The notes: generated by a model from the sequence alone, not told the origin. 64,000 nt of DNA from Lapidilactobacillus bayanensis (GCF_003946695.1 NZ_RHOX01000009.1:29571-93570), one strand, 5' to 3'; counted from the first letter of the stretch, positions 7,993 through 18,246 are shown. Translations and numbers: made by a program.

Positions 7993-8971
7993 CGGTTAAC
8001 ACCTGACCTTCGCGGGCAATCACGATTAACAAAAATGCGCCGCCGCAAATCGCACTTAAAGCCGCCAATGGCAGTTCCGTCGGTGCCACTAAAGTTTTCG
8101 CAACGAAATCAATCAGTAACATAAAAACAGCACCCAGTAACAAATTGGGTAAGATATTGCGTTCCAAAGAATCTGGATGCAAATAATGAATGATAGCTGG
8201 AATTCCCAAGCCGACGAAACCAATATTTCCGGCCACAGCCACACTACAACCAGCACTAATGACAATCACCAAAGCACCGATTGCCCGTGTCAATCCCGGT
8301 CGTGCCCCTAATGAACGCGCCGTTGCATCATCAAAGACCATGAGCGTTAAACTTTTGCGATTAAAGGTGATCATCAACGTCACCACAAACAAGCCCACCA
8401 CTAAAAAAATAACCTGTTTAAAAGTCGTATCACTAAAACCACCAACTAATAAATTGCGGAACTGCATCGTCGTATTGGTCAATAAACTGACAGCATAAGC
8501 AAGGCAACTGACAAAACCAGAAAAAACTGTCCCGCCTAAAATAAAGCGCAAAGGATCCAAACCCTGGCGCGTCATCGCTAACATCAAAACAACCACAAAG
8601 GCGAGTGTTGCACCGACAATGCTCAACCAAATAGTATTGATAACCGACAGCGTAATCCCAGCAACCGACCCCAGCATGAGTGCCAACATTGCTCCCGCGT
8701 TCACGCCTAGAATTGATGGATCTGCAATTGGATTTTTGGACAACGTTTGCATTAATTGACCACTCAACGCTAATAAGGCACCAACCAGCGCTGCGGCCAA
8801 AGCGCGCGGCAGGCGAATTGACCACATAATTTGTTGCGCTAGTGTGTGCTGAGATTGCCATAATAAACTTGGTGCATACCAATGAACACCGCCGGCTAAA
8901 TTCAAAATAAAAACGACAATAAGCAAGATAACCAATAATAAATTTAAGCGCGCTAATCTAGCAATCTTCAT
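7985..8971 (-). CDS. FecCD-family siderophore ABC permease
   Basis: This 328-residue membrane protein is the paralogous partner of the downstream permease. It has IRLPRALAAALVGALLALSGQLMQ, then NPIADPSILGVNAGAMLAL, and the GNIGFVGLGIPAIIHYL coupling region. It overlaps the ATPase gene upstream by 4 bases and the next permease by 8, so the three are translationally coupled. It should act in the cytoplasmic membrane as half of the channel. Confidence 0.88.
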   Translation of the reverse strand: MKIARLARLNLLLVILLIVVFILNLAGGVHWYAPSLLWQSQHTLAQQIMWSIRLPRALAAALVGALLALSGQLMQTLSKNPIADPSILGVNAGAMLALMLGSVAGITLSVINTIWLSIVGATLAFVVVLMLAMTRQGLDPLRFILGGTVFSGFVSCLAYAVSLLTNTTMQFRNLLVGGFSDTTFKQVIFLVVGLFVVTLMITFNRKSLTLMVFDDATARSLGARPGLTRAIGALVIVISAGCSVAVAGNIGFVGLGIPAIIHYLHPDSLERNILPNLLLGAVFMLLIDFVAKTLVAPTELPLAALSAICGGAFLLIVIAREGQVLTDE

Positions 8972-9759
8972 GATTGCACCAGCGTTTCATAATCTTGCAA
9001 TTGTGGATATTGCCGGGCTGAGTGATAAGTAATATCTGCCGTCACTTGAAATGTTTTGGCCAATAATGACGCTGTCAAAACTTCTTTTGGCGTACCAGTT
9101 TTAATAATACGGCCGTCTTGAATACACAATAACTGATCGCAATATTGGGCGGCTTGGTTCAAGTCGTGTAAGACCAGCACGACCGTTTTTTGTTGAGTTA
9201 AATTTAATTCCTTTAGCAAATTCAAAATTCCCAGTTGATGCGTTAAATCCAAGTATGTCGTTGGTTCATCGAGCATAATAATCGGACTGTTGTGCACCAA
9301 TGTCATCGCGATAAAAGCACGCTGCCTTTGACCACCAGACAGCGAATCAATCCGGCGATTGGCCAAGTCATCAACTTTAGCTGCAACCATGGCTTGATAA
9401 ACTTGTGCCTTCCCGGATTCATCCCGATTCATTAGTCCGTGATAAAAGGCGTAACGTCCCATTTTAACAAGATTCAAGACGGTTAAATCACCGGGCACAA
9501 TTGGTGTTTGGGCTAAATAAGCAATCATCTTCGCCCGCATTTTGTTCGGCATCGTTGCCAATTGTTGTTCATTAATAAGCACCGAACCACTTATTATGGG
9601 ATTAATCCCGCAAAGTGCTTTCAGTAGCATTGATTTACCACTGCCATTCGGCCCAATCAACCCTGTAATTTGTCCGGTCGCAATTTTTAAGCTTTGCTTT
9701 TGAATGATTGTTTTTTTACCATAACCAATCGTTAACTCTTGACCAACAATTGCGTTCAT
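8968..9759 (-). CDS. Siderophore ABC transporter ATP-binding protein (FhuC/FepC type)
   Basis: The 263-residue ATPase shows Walker A GPNGSGKSMLL, signature LSGGQRQRAFIAMTL, Walker B IIMLDEPTTYLDL and switch LVLHDLNQA. TYLDLTHQ after Walker B is typical of the iron-siderophore subgroup. It is the first gene of the operon. The 380-base region upstream holds a Fur-like AT-rich palindrome and the ptsI terminator, and no gene. Confidence 0.9.
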   Translation of the reverse strand: MNAIVGQELTIGYGKKTIIQKQSLKIATGQITGLIGPNGSGKSMLLKALCGINPIISGSVLINEQQLATMPNKMRAKMIAYLAQTPIVPGDLTVLNLVKMGRYAFYHGLMNRDESGKAQVYQAMVAAKVDDLANRRIDSLSGGQRQRAFIAMTLVHNSPIIMLDEPTTYLDLTHQLGILNLLKELNLTQQKTVVLVLHDLNQAAQYCDQLLCIQDGRIIKTGTPKEVLTASLLAKTFQVTADITYHSARQYPQLQDYETLVQS

Positions 9760-9835
9760 TTAAAAGACCTTTCCATTCGCTAACTTAGTCGAAAAATAAG
9801 TCGGGGCATTTCAGAACACGTTTAAATAATTATTC

Positions 9836-9870
9836 CGATAATTAATAATATCATTATTCGATATGATGAT
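9836..9870. promoter_or_regulatory. Possible Fur-type operator
   Basis: AATAATA-T-CATTATT (9844-9858) is a 7-1-7 inverted repeat with one mismatch. It is embedded in further GATAAT and GATGATA half-sites and resembles the Fur/PerR consensus. It lies about 85 bases upstream of the ATPase start of an iron-type importer, which makes iron repression plausible. AT-rich DNA can produce such matches by chance. Confidence 0.4.
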
Positions 9871-10092
9871 AAACGGTGTGTCAGGAATTAATCGTTTGAA
9901 ATAAGCGAGTTTGGCGTGATTCTACTTAGAACAATTCTTATGTAGTTTTAATAGAATGCGCGTACTGCAGTTAAAAATATTGCCGGTAAATTCGAACGAT
10001 TAAAAAATAATTCTGAAAAAATTTTGCGGCGTAATTCTGTCAATTGAAGTGCGTACTTCTTTATGTACAAAAATCAAAAAATTGCATAGAAA

Positions 10093-10127
10093 AACAGCGC
10101 AAATTCAATATTAGAATTTGCGCTGTT
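10093..10127 (-). terminator. Terminator of ptsHI
   Basis: A perfect 14-base stem, AACAGCGCAAATTC with GAATTTGCGCTGTT around a 7-base loop, is followed leftward by TTTTTC. It lies 14 bases after the ptsI stop. Confidence 0.88.
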
Positions 10128-10140
10128 AGTTTATTATCGC

Positions 10141-11862
10141 TTAATATTTAACGTTTTCTTTAACTAGCTTGATATTCTCATCATTGGTCAAAGAAACATT
10201 CAATGCTGTTTCGGTAAGTTTAGCCATTTCGTCAGTGTTCAAATGTTTCATCAATGAACGAACCTTCAAGATTGAAGTCGCACTCATTGAGAATTCATCT
10301 AACCCCAAACCAACTAGCAAAGGTACCATAATTGGGTCGCCAGCAGCTTCGCCACACATACCGGCCCATTTACCCTCTGCATGTGCAGAATCAATGACGT
10401 GCTTAATTAAGCGCAGAATTGAAGGGTTATAAGGTTGATAGAGATAGGAAACGTGCTCGTTACCACGATCAGCAGCCATTGTATATTGAATCAAGTCGTT
10501 AGTCCCGATACTAAAGAAGTCAACTTCTTTAGCAAATTGATCAGCTAACACTGCTGCAGCTGGGATTTCGATCATGATACCGACTTCAATGTTACCAACT
10601 TTGACGCCATCAGCGACTAACTTGGCTTTTTCTTCTTCAAGAACACCTTTAGCCTGACGGAATTCTTGCAAGGTTGCGATCATTGGGAACATAATTCGCA
10701 AACGACCGAATGCAGATGCGCGTAATAAGGCACGCAACTGAGTTCTAAAGATATCTTGACGATCCAAACTAATTCGGATAGCACGATAACCTAAGAATGG
10801 GTTCATTTCTTCAGGAAGTGGTAAGTATGGTAAATGTTTATCTCCACCAATATCCATTGTTCGTACAACAACAGGTTTACCATTCATTCCTTCAAGAACA
10901 GCCTTGTAAGCTTCGAATTGATCATCTTCTGATGGTAATTCGGCTGAATCCATATATAAGAATTCAGTTCGATACAAGCCAACAGCTTCTGCACCATTAT
11001 CAAGAACACCTTGTAAATCTTTAGGTGTTCCAATATTAGCGGCTAATTCGAAGTGGACACCATTTGCTGTTTCAGTAGTCGCATTCTTTAACTTTTGCCA
11101 TTCAGCTTTTTGTGTTGCGAAAGCTTCAGCAGCAGTTTGATATTTCGTTACTTCTTCAGCACTTGGCTTAATTACAATATCACCAGTGTTACCATCAACG
11201 ATGACTTCATCGCCAGCCGCAATATCTGTCGTAACGCTTTCAGCGCCGACAATAGCAGGGATTTCAAGCGTCCGGGCCATAATTGCGGAATGGGCGGTAC
11301 GACCACCAATATCAGTAACAAAGGCTTTTACGTATTTCTTATTCAACTGAGCAGTATCACTCGGCGTCAGATCATGTGCGACGATGACAACTTCCTCATG
11401 AATTAACGCTGGATTAGGTAATTCAACGCCTAATAAATGAGCCATCACACGCTTCGTAACGTCGCGAACATCTGCCGCACGCTCTTGCATGTAAGGATTA
11501 TCGGTCATTGCTTCAAACATTTTAATGAAAGTTGTTGATACTTCGTCCAATGCGGCCTCAGCATTAACATTCTCATCGGTGATCTTTGACTTAACGGCGC
11601 CAGTAAATTCTGGATCTGCCAAAATCATCATATGTGCATCAAAAACTTGGGCTTCTTCTTCACCCAAGGATTTAGCGGCACTATCACGAATTTGTTGTAA
11701 CTCGTCGTGAGATTTATCGATGGCGCTTTGCAAACGATCAGTCTCTTTTGTTACATCATCAATTGCAGACTTTGAAAATGACAAATCAGGTTGAACAAGG
11801 AGATAGGCTTTGGCAATTGCAATGCCGTCACTAGCCGCAATCCCTTTCAAGGTCTTAGTCAT
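10141..11862 (-). CDS. ptsI: PTS enzyme I (phosphoenolpyruvate-protein phosphotransferase)
   Basis: This cytoplasmic 573-residue enzyme passes phosphate from PEP to HPr and starts all PTS sugar uptake. The active histidine is His191 in [12 protein letters not shown]. The C-terminal TIM-barrel domain has the conserved [17 protein letters not shown] segment and the Cys in [13 protein letters not shown]. Length is standard for the family. Its ATG shares one base with the ptsH stop (TAATG), so the genes are translationally coupled. A terminator follows directly. Confidence 0.97.
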   Translation of the reverse strand: MTKTLKGIAASDGIAIAKAYLLVQPDLSFSKSAIDDVTKETDRLQSAIDKSHDELQQIRDSAAKSLGEEEAQVFDAHMMILADPEFTGAVKSKITDENVNAEAALDEVSTTFIKMFEAMTDNPYMQERAADVRDVTKRVMAHLLGVELPNPALIHEEVVIVAHDLTPSDTAQLNKKYVKAFVTDIGGRTAHSAIMARTLEIPAIVGAESVTTDIAAGDEVIVDGNTGDIVIKPSAEEVTKYQTAAEAFATQKAEWQKLKNATTETANGVHFELAANIGTPKDLQGVLDNGAEAVGLYRTEFLYMDSAELPSEDDQFEAYKAVLEGMNGKPVVVRTMDIGGDKHLPYLPLPEEMNPFLGYRAIRISLDRQDIFRTQLRALLRASAFGRLRIMFPMIATLQEFRQAKGVLEEEKAKLVADGVKVGNIEVGIMIEIPAAAVLADQFAKEVDFFSIGTNDLIQYTMAADRGNEHVSYLYQPYNPSILRLIKHVIDSAHAEGKWAGMCGEAAGDPIMVPLLVGLGLDEFSMSATSILKVRSLMKHLNTDEMAKLTETALNVSLTNDENIKLVKENVKY

Positions 11863-12128
11863 TATTCAGTAAGTCCCTCTTTCTTCATCGTATCAACGAT
11901 TGCGTTGATGGCATCAGCTTCATCAGTACCTTCAGCAGAGATTGTAACGTCTGCGCCTTGGCCAACACCAAGAGACATAACGCCCATGATTGACTTCAAG
12001 TTAACTGATTTGCCTTTATATTCAAGGTTGATGTCAGAGTTGAACTTGCTTGCTGCCTGTACTAATAAAGTTGCTGGGCGTGCATGAATACCAGTTTCAG
12101 CAACAATATGAAAATCGCGTTTTTCCAT
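11862..12128 (-). CDS. ptsH: Phosphocarrier protein HPr
   Basis: The 88-residue protein has the catalytic His15 (TGIHARPAT) and the regulatory Ser46 ([11 protein letters not shown]). Ser46 is phosphorylated by HPr kinase in Firmicutes and lets HPr act with CcpA in catabolite repression. I start it at ATG 12128, with AAAGGAG just upstream and exact HPr length. The open frame extends further upstream but without support. It accepts phosphate from the enzyme I encoded downstream. Confidence 0.97.
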   Translation of the reverse strand: MEKRDFHIVAETGIHARPATLLVQAASKFNSDINLEYKGKSVNLKSIMGVMSLGVGQGADVTISAEGTDEADAINAIVDTMKKEGLTE

Positions 12129-12300
12129 AATATATGAACTCCTTTGTGATATAAAAAATTTTAGGTTTGACCAAAAAGTCAAACCAGGAAACAGTCCCCT
12201 GGTGGAGTCTGTTCACTTCAACTTAAATGCTAACATTTTTTGAACAATACTACAAGAATTTTCGTTAAATAAAGCGTTGTAATTTCCTATGTCGGTTGAT

Positions 12301-12314
12301 GTTAAACGCTTTCA
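12301..12314 (-). promoter_or_regulatory. Possible cre site upstream of ptsH
   Basis: TGAAAGCGTTTAAC on the minus strand matches the CcpA site consensus TGWAANCGNTNWCA at 12 of 14 positions. It overlaps the end of the upstream 61-residue gene and lies about 170 bases before ptsH. It is a weak match, and no position-verified promoter was found nearby. Confidence 0.3.
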
Positions 12315-12487
12315 GACAAGTGATAAATTACTGTACCATTTCGTTGTGCATTGCCAACAATTTCTTTACGCTGTGGCAATTGCTCCCATACTTTAACGAA
12401 TTCATTAAAGTCGCTCGCCTGAACCACAACTTCACTAACCTGACCACTTAACAAATCTGCTAAATCTTGTTGATATTTTTCGGTCAT
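12302..12487 (-). CDS. Small conserved-looking cytoplasmic protein, unknown function
   Basis: The 61-residue product (MTEKYQQDLADLLSGQ at the start) is acidic, has no membrane segment and no signal peptide. I do not recognise a named family. AGAAGG precedes the ATG at normal spacing. It lies between ptsH and the divergent clpE gene, in the same direction as ptsHI, with 173 bases before ptsH. The likely helical N-terminus and short beta-rich end suggest a compact domain. Function is open. Confidence 0.65.
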   Translation of the reverse strand: MTEKYQQDLADLLSGQVSEVVVQASDFNEFVKVWEQLPQRKEIVGNAQRNGTVIYHLSESV

Positions 12488-12754
12488 AATTTTTGCCTTC
12501 TTTCAGCCAATGTTAGAAAATAATGAAGAAGTAAGACGAAAGTCAAATTGAGTTCAATGCTTAATCTAGCAACACTGTCTACCCAGATTTTTGAATAAAC
12601 AGCGTGATGTCGTTAAGACATTAACACTCAGACTTTCGTTTTGCGACAACCTAAAACAAAAAAGAGTCGGAATTTTTTGCTAATTCCAATTCGCGTAACT
12701 CCTTCATTTAAGCATGGATATTTCCTGTTGTCCAGCAAATAAATTGTTCGAGGC

Positions 12755-12781
12755 TTAGCACTTGCACATCAAGAGTGCTAA
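12755..12781. promoter_or_regulatory. CIRCE operator (HrcA site)
   Basis: TTAGCACTT-N9-GAGTGCTAA differs from the CIRCE consensus by one base in the left arm. It overlaps the -35 box of the clpE promoter. HrcA binding here would block RNA polymerase. Confidence 0.85.
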
Positions 12782-12790
12782 AGCTATAAT
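12762..12790 (+). promoter_or_regulatory. clpE promoter
   Basis: TTGCAC (12762-12767) and TATAAT (12785-12790) are separated by exactly 17 bases. The -35 lies in the CIRCE element and the start region carries the CtsR box. The leader to the first codon is about 70 bases. The wider gap 12488-12862 holds only this control region and a weak AT-rich hairpin near 12670. Confidence 0.88.
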
Positions 12791-12799
12791 ATCAACATA

Positions 12800-12816
12800 G
12801 GTCAGAAATGGTCAAA
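12800..12816 (+). promoter_or_regulatory. CtsR operator
   Basis: GGTCAGA-AAT-GGTCAAA is the CtsR heptad direct repeat with three-base spacing and one mismatch. It begins 10 bases after the -10 box, where CtsR sites usually lie. Confidence 0.85.
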
Positions 12817-12865
12817 CTATTTTTTCTGATCATCATAACTGATCAAAGCAGATCTGAAAGGCGTG

Positions 12866-15103
12866 ATGCATAAAATGCTTTGTCAAAATTGTCAACAGAA
12901 TGAAGCGACGATTCATTTATATACCACTGTAAATGGTCAACGTCGCGAAATTGATCTTTGTCAGAACTGTTATCAAAAACTCAAAAATCAAGTTGCTCAA
13001 GGAAGTGAACCAAGTATGGCACAAGATCCATTTGGCTTTTCAAACTTAGATGATCTCTTCCGTGCAATGGGTGGTCAAAATCCTAACGATGCTAACCAAT
13101 TCCAGCAAGCACAAAATCCGCAACAAGGACAAGTGCAACAAGGTGGACGTGGTGGTCGTCGCGGGAATGGCATCCTTGCACAATACGGTGTTAACCTAAC
13201 CGATCAAGCACGTCAAGGTCAGATCGATCCCGTGATCGGTCGCGATAAGGAAATCGCCCGCGTCATCGAAATTTTGAATCGTCGTACAAAAAATAATCCA
13301 GTTCTCATTGGTGAAGCTGGTGTTGGTAAAACTGCAGTTGTTGAAGGTTTAGCACAAAAAATTGCTGACGGCAATGTTCCTGCCAAACTACAAAATAAAG
13401 AAGTCATTCGTTTAGACGTTGTTTCTCTGGTTCAAGGCACAGGTGTCCGTGGTCAATTCGAGCAACGGATGCAACAATTAATTCAAGAATTGAAGAAGAA
13501 CGCAAATATTATTCTATTTATTGATGAGATTCACGAAATCGTCGGTGCTGGTAATGCAGAAGGTGGCATGGACGCTGGAAACGTTCTGAAACCTGCGCTC
13601 GCCCGTGGTGATATTCAATTAGTTGGTGCAACGACCTTAAATGAATACCGCACGATTGAGAAAGATTCAGCTTTGGCTCGTCGTTTGCAGCCTGTTACGG
13701 TTGATGAACCGACAATTGACGAAACCATTAAGATTTTGCACGGCTTGCAACCTCGCTACGAAGATTACCATCATGTCAAATATACCGAGGCTGCGATTGA
13801 TGCTGCAGCTAAACTTTCGGCACGCTATATTCAAGATCGTTTCTTACCTGATAAAGCCATCGATTTACTCGATGAAGCTGGATCGAAGAAGAATTTGACC
13901 TTAACCAATGTTGATCCTAAGTTATTGGAAGAAAAGATTCAATCAGCCGAATCACAAAAACAAGAGGCATTGCAGCAAGAAGATTATGAACGCGCCGCTT
14001 ATTTCCGCGATCAAATCGAAAAGCTCAATAAGATGAAGAACAACCAAGCTGGTTCTGATGGCGATCATGCCGTTGTTGACGAAAAAGATATGGAAAAAAT
14101 TGTCGAAGAAAAAACCAATATTCCTGTCGGTGAATTACGTGAACAAGAGCAAGCACAATTGAAGAACTTAGCCTCTGATCTGCAACAACATGTGGTTGGT
14201 CAAGATCAAGCCGTAGCGACAGTCGCCAAGGCCATTAGGCGTAATCGGATTGGCTTTAACAAATCCGGTCGACCAATCGGTTCTTTCCTCTTCGTTGGCC
14301 CTACTGGTGTTGGTAAAACTGAATTAGCTAAGCAATTGGCTAAGGAACTGTTCGGCTCTGAAGACGCGATGATCCGTTTCGACATGAGTGAATACATGGA
14401 GAAACACAGTGTGTCTAAGTTAATCGGTTCGCCTCCAGGCTACGTTGGCTATGAAGAAGCAGGCCAATTAACCGAAAAAGTTCGGCGTAATCCTTACAGT
14501 TTAATTCTGCTTGATGAAATTGAAAAAGCGCATCCTGACGTTATGCATATGTTCTTGCAGATTTTGGATGATGGCCGTTTGACCGACTCGCAAGGCCGGA
14601 CCGTTTCCTTTAAGGATACGATTATCATCATGACGTCTAATGCCGGCCAAGGTGATGTCGAAGCCAATGTTGGCTTTGGCGCCGCTGCAAGTGGTTCAAC
14701 GCACTCTGTTGTTAGCAAGTTAACTGAATTCTTCAAGCCTGAGTTCTTGAATCGTTTCGATGATATTGTCGAATTCAATTCATTGACTAAGCAAGACTTG
14801 AACCGGATCGTTGACTTGATGATTGTTGATACCAACAATATGATTGCCGACAAAGGTTTAACTATTCACGTGACTGAGCCGGTTAAAGAAAAATTGGTTG
14901 AACTTGGATATGATCCCAAGATGGGTGCGCGGCCACTTCGGCGTGTGATTCAAGAGCAAATCGAAGATCGTGTTGCTGACTTTTATCTTGATCATCCTAA
15001 AGATAAGCAATTAGAAGCTCGGATTGAAAATGGTGAAATTAAAATTACCACCGCACGTGCTGATCAAGCCGAAGCAACCGTTAACGCAACAACAACTGAT
15101 TAA
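12866..15103 (+). CDS. clpE: ATP-dependent Clp protease ATP-binding subunit ClpE
   Basis: ClpE unfolds damaged proteins and feeds them to ClpP under stress. The N-terminal zinc finger (C-x2-C pairs: MLCQNC and DLCQNC, about residues 5-36) separates it from ClpC. Two AAA+ modules follow, with Walker A GEAGVGKT near residue 149 and GPTGVGKT near 478. A UVR-like coiled segment ([17 protein letters not shown]) lies between them. The start is ambiguous: GTG 12863, ATG 12866 and ATG 12875 are in frame after GAAAGG, and MLCQNC is the usual family beginning. I chose 12866 for spacing. It stands alone between its promoter and a strong terminator, under apparent double CIRCE and CtsR control. Confidence 0.96.
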   Translation: MHKMLCQNCQQNEATIHLYTTVNGQRREIDLCQNCYQKLKNQVAQGSEPSMAQDPFGFSNLDDLFRAMGGQNPNDANQFQQAQNPQQGQVQQGGRGGRRGNGILAQYGVNLTDQARQGQIDPVIGRDKEIARVIEILNRRTKNNPVLIGEAGVGKTAVVEGLAQKIADGNVPAKLQNKEVIRLDVVSLVQGTGVRGQFEQRMQQLIQELKKNANIILFIDEIHEIVGAGNAEGGMDAGNVLKPALARGDIQLVGATTLNEYRTIEKDSALARRLQPVTVDEPTIDETIKILHGLQPRYEDYHHVKYTEAAIDAAAKLSARYIQDRFLPDKAIDLLDEAGSKKNLTLTNVDPKLLEEKIQSAESQKQEALQQEDYERAAYFRDQIEKLNKMKNNQAGSDGDHAVVDEKDMEKIVEEKTNIPVGELREQEQAQLKNLASDLQQHVVGQDQAVATVAKAIRRNRIGFNKSGRPIGSFLFVGPTGVGKTELAKQLAKELFGSEDAMIRFDMSEYMEKHSVSKLIGSPPGYVGYEEAGQLTEKVRRNPYSLILLDEIEKAHPDVMHMFLQILDDGRLTDSQGRTVSFKDTIIIMTSNAGQGDVEANVGFGAAASGSTHSVVSKLTEFFKPEFLNRFDDIVEFNSLTKQDLNRIVDLMIVDTNNMIADKGLTIHVTEPVKEKLVELGYDPKMGARPLRRVIQEQIEDRVADFYLDHPKDKQLEARIENGEIKITTARADQAEATVNATTTD

Positions 15104-15116
15104 TTAAGCTAGCTTT

Positions 15117-15147
15117 ATCCCCTGCTGTTTTTGCAGGGGATTTTTTT
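15117..15147 (+). terminator. clpE terminator
   Basis: ATCCCCTGC pairs with GCAGGGGAT around a TGTTTTT loop and is followed by TTTTTT. It starts 13 bases after the stop codon. Confidence 0.92.
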
Positions 15148-15202
15148 GTCGTGCGTTGCTGATTAAGACAGTGGAAACTAGGACTGTTTTGTTGTGGTTT
15201 TC

Positions 15203-15675
15203 CGCGCTTGCGCAAAGGTTGCATACGAAACGTGCGCGCTGTCGTGGCGGCGAAATAATACTTTGTGCTGGAACGTAGTGGGTGTCGATTTGAGCCGATT
15301 AAAGTACAAATCGTCTCAAATACGAACCTTATTGTAGGTGATAAATCACCAACAATAATTTCACTACTGAGCGGTATTATTTCGCCGCCACTGAGCTAGC
15401 AAGATGGCAACCTTTGCGCAAGCGCTGAATTAACGAGTAGTTGAATCACTATCCAATTTTTAGAAGTATAAGCTTGAAGTTTGGTTGCACTAACGCTCGT
15501 TCATCAGTGCCGGAGGGAAATCGCGGTCAGCCGCGGTATTCTTGTTGGTGGTTTACCACTTACAAGAAAGTTTGTATTTGAGACAAATCGTTTTTGATTT
15601 GGCTCAAATCAAACTCGCAGCGTTCCACCAGCGTATTTCCCGTAGGCACGGAGAACAGCAAGATAACAGTTCTAG
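15203..15675 (+). repeat. R1 repeat (R1a + R1b), copy 3, complete
   Basis: R1a spans about 15203-15430: CGCTTGCGCAAAGGTTGC opens and GCAACCTTTGCGCAAGCG closes it, and CGTGGCGGCGAAATAATAC pairs with GTATTATTTCGCCGCCAC. The changes from copy 2 in these inner arms (GGTGGAAAATAAA to GGCGGCGAAATAA) are matched on the other side, so pairing is kept. R1b spans about 15504-15675. The repeat fills the gap between clpE and the next gene. Confidence 0.88.
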
Positions 15676-15863
15676 GATTTGCCGCTCACAATAAAACGTT
15701 GCGATTGGATTTATCCAGCTTAAAACCAACCACAACCCTTTGGCAGAGAAGAAATGAGATCGTTTACAAAGGTGCAAAAAGTTTCCGAATATTTAAGTCT
15801 AATCAATGGTATGCGTCACAATTTTATTTTATAATTAAGGCAAATATATTTTTTAGGAGTGGT

Positions 15864-16154
15864 ATGATGCGGCTTTTTGACGTAACTAACAATTTTCGCG
15901 ATCTCGTACACAACCAATTGGCTGGAACCGATGCCAAGTTAGTCAAGGTCTACTCACTTGGTAATCTTACCGTGATCTATACAAAAGCCCCAACTCACGA
16001 AGAAATTTTACTCAAAAGTGACCATCGTAATATCCGCGATGACGAAATCGAATTCGTCGTTAACAACTTGACCAATGCTAAACCCAATCAAGTTGCAACT
16101 ATTCATGGCAAAAACATTGCCGAAGTTTCAATCACATTACCTATTGCGCAATAA
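15864..16154 (+). CDS. DUF1827-like protein, unknown function
   Basis: The 96-residue protein starts at ATG 15864 with AGGAGT upstream; the open frame further left runs through the R1 repeat and is not coding. The text NNFRDLVHNQLAGTDAKLVKVYSLGNLTVIYTKAP resembles, from memory, the small Lactobacillales family DUF1827, which is known without a function. It is soluble and lacks a signal. A long-loop terminator hairpin follows. The gene is single, between clpE and a hydrolase gene. Confidence 0.7.
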   Translation: MMRLFDVTNNFRDLVHNQLAGTDAKLVKVYSLGNLTVIYTKAPTHEEILLKSDHRNIRDDEIEFVVNNLTNAKPNQVATIHGKNIAEVSITLPIAQ

Positions 16155-16194
16155 TTAAAAGGTCGGCTATCCAATATGACTCAAAACTTGGTCT

Positions 16195-16241
16195 AAATAC
16201 CCCATCACTGCTAGCATTGGTCTAACACTGATGGGGTATTT
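16195..16241 (+). terminator. Terminator after the DUF1827-like gene
   Basis: AAATACCCCATCA pairs perfectly with TGATGGGGTATTT around a 21-base loop. The T-run after it is short and interrupted, so efficiency is uncertain. Confidence 0.7.
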
Positions 16242-16279
16242 CTACTTTTACCACGACAATTTTAGTTAGGAGGATTAGC

Positions 16280-17281
16280 ATGTGTACCAGTCTTACTTTA
16301 CAATCCCAGCAACAACATCACTTTTTAGCACGTACAATGGATTTTGATTTTGAATTAGCGGCGCACCCCATCTTCATTCCTCGCGAGCACACATTTACGA
16401 GTGATTTAGGAACGCAATATTCAACCAAATATGGCTTTATTGGCACGGGACGAAATGTTGGTGATAATATTTTAATCGATGGCGTCAATGAGCATGGTCT
16501 CAGCGGCGCTGCCCTTTACCTCAACGAGTCAGTCTACCAAACTCAACCCAATACTGATACTGGCAAAATTAATTTAGCAACCCACGAAGTTTTAAATTGG
16601 CTCTTAGGCAATTTGCGTGAGGTAACAGAATTAACTGACTACCTACCGCAATTAAATATTGTTGGTATTCCCAACCGCCTGTTGCAAATTAGCGTGCCGC
16701 TACATTGGCTATTAGCCGATCGGACCGGTAATTGTTATGTTTTAGAAGCACACGCTGAGGGTTTAAAATTAATTGAAAATCCCGTCGGTGTACTGACGAA
16801 TTCACCAGAATTTGAATGGCATCTTAGAAATTTACAGAATTACACACAACTACAGCCAACACCACATCCACAGCGGATCTATCACAATTTAACGGTTAAA
16901 GATTTAGGACCAGGCTCTGGTACTTTGGGATTACCCGGTGATTACACTTCAACTGCCCGTTTTATTAGAGCAAGCTTTCTCAGAGGTTTTGCAGCACAAC
17001 CTGCTAACGATTTAGCGGCTATCAATACCCTATGTCATATTTTAAATAATGTCGATATTGTTAAAGGTGTTAAATTAATGGCCGATGGTACCGAAGAATA
17101 CACACAGTACCGGGCTTATTTCAACCTGGAAACCACGACTTATTATTTACAACCCTATCAAGATCAAACAATTTATAGTCTTAATTTAGCGGATTATTTA
17201 TTGACTGCGACTCGGCCATTAATTTTTTCAATTCCTCAACAACAGACGATCCAACCATTGGCGACACCAATAATTAATTAA
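16280..17281 (+). CDS. Choloylglycine hydrolase / penicillin V acylase family enzyme
   Basis: The 333-residue Ntn-hydrolase begins MCTSL, so the nucleophile Cys2 is exposed after removal of Met. Other family residues are in place: Arg18 and Asp21 (ARTMDFD), the Asn in LTNSPEF, and the Arg in STARFIRAS. The family cleaves amide bonds in bile salts, penicillin V or N-acyl homoserine lactones. Sequence alone does not decide among them. AGGAGG precedes the start. It has no signal peptide and is probably cytoplasmic. The next gene follows 69 bases later in the same direction. Confidence 0.9.
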   Translation: MCTSLTLQSQQQHHFLARTMDFDFELAAHPIFIPREHTFTSDLGTQYSTKYGFIGTGRNVGDNILIDGVNEHGLSGAALYLNESVYQTQPNTDTGKINLATHEVLNWLLGNLREVTELTDYLPQLNIVGIPNRLLQISVPLHWLLADRTGNCYVLEAHAEGLKLIENPVGVLTNSPEFEWHLRNLQNYTQLQPTPHPQRIYHNLTVKDLGPGSGTLGLPGDYTSTARFIRASFLRGFAAQPANDLAAINTLCHILNNVDIVKGVKLMADGTEEYTQYRAYFNLETTTYYLQPYQDQTIYSLNLADYLLTATRPLIFSIPQQQTIQPLATPIIN

Positions 17282-17350
17282 AAATGGTTTCACAATGGTC
17301 TAAAAAAACCTATACTGTAATTAAGTAATAAACAGGAAGTTGGGCATAAC

Positions 17351-18088
17351 TTGTTAGGATTTATTTTAATTATCGTGGGTGTTTTAGCAGGAATTTGTAA
17401 CGCCGTAGCAGGGCTGGCATCTCTAGTCGCCTACCCGGCATTATTGGCGCTGGGCTTACCGCCAATTGCCGCCAACGTTACGGATACAGTGGCGTTGATT
17501 TTTTCAGGCATTGGCGCAACTGTATCATCTCAAAAAGAATTGCGTGGCGCACATCACGAATTGTGGACTTTTTTGCCGATTACACTTTTAGGCTGTATTG
17601 TTGGCGCCTTGTTACTATTTGCAATTCCCGCGAAAACTTTTGAAAGAGTTGTCCCGTTCTTTATTCTATTCGCGGCAATCGCTGAATTAATCCCTTTTAA
17701 CCGTCAGCCAAGTAAGACTGCCAAGCCTGGTGCTAAAGTTTGGGCGTTAATCGGTGTTTTTTTCGTCGGCGTTTATTCAGGCTACTTCGGTGCCGCCGCC
17801 GGTGTTTTGATGCTGGCCCTGCTTGGCGTGATTAGCAGCGAACCTTTCGTTAAATACAATGCTGAGAAAAACATGATCTTCGCTGTTGCTAATGTGCTAT
17901 CAGCAATTATTTATGGCACACACATCCAATTAATGTGGCGCTGGATTATTCCGCTAGCCCTAGGCTTTCTAATCGGCGGTTACATTGGTCCTATTATCGT
18001 CCGTCACACCTCAACCCATCTATTAAAAATCCTAATCGGCATCGGCGCTATTATTCTGGCCATCACCTTATTTGTCCAAGCTTATTAA
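17351..18088 (+). CDS. TauE/SafE (TSUP) family membrane transporter
   Basis: The 245-residue protein has about eight hydrophobic segments. Two similar halves each carry a Gly-rich turn: AGICNAVAGLASLVAYPALLALG near the start and GVYSGYFGAAAGVLMLALLG near residue 140. These are typical of TSUP exporters for sulfite or organosulfonates. The start appears to be TTG 17351, with AGGAAG 11 bases upstream. It may be cotranscribed with the upstream hydrolase, since there is no terminator between them. The substrate is unknown. Confidence 0.85.
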   Translation: MLGFILIIVGVLAGICNAVAGLASLVAYPALLALGLPPIAANVTDTVALIFSGIGATVSSQKELRGAHHELWTFLPITLLGCIVGALLLFAIPAKTFERVVPFFILFAAIAELIPFNRQPSKTAKPGAKVWALIGVFFVGVYSGYFGAAAGVLMLALLGVISSEPFVKYNAEKNMIFAVANVLSAIIYGTHIQLMWRWIIPLALGFLIGGYIGPIIVRHTSTHLLKILIGIGAIILAITLFVQAY

Positions 18089-18148
18089 AAATAGTGTACG
18101 CAAAATATTGGGCTTAGTGTCAACCTGGCCTTGATTAAGTGCTAAGTC

Positions 18149-18246
18149 CTAGAACTGTTATCTTGCGATTCTCCGTGCCTACGGAAAATATGCTGGTGGA
18201 ACGCTGCGAGCTTGCGCGGCTGACTGCGATTTCCCTCCGGCACTGA
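18149..18246 (-). repeat. R1b repeat, copy 4, inverted and internally deleted
   Basis: Read leftward, it starts CAGTGCCGGAGGGAAATCGC and ends in CCGTAGGCACGGAG. The central part found in other copies (the GTTGGTGGTTTACCACTTAC hairpin and about 70 bases around it) is missing. The outer arms that pair are kept, so a shorter hairpin can still form. Confidence 0.8.
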
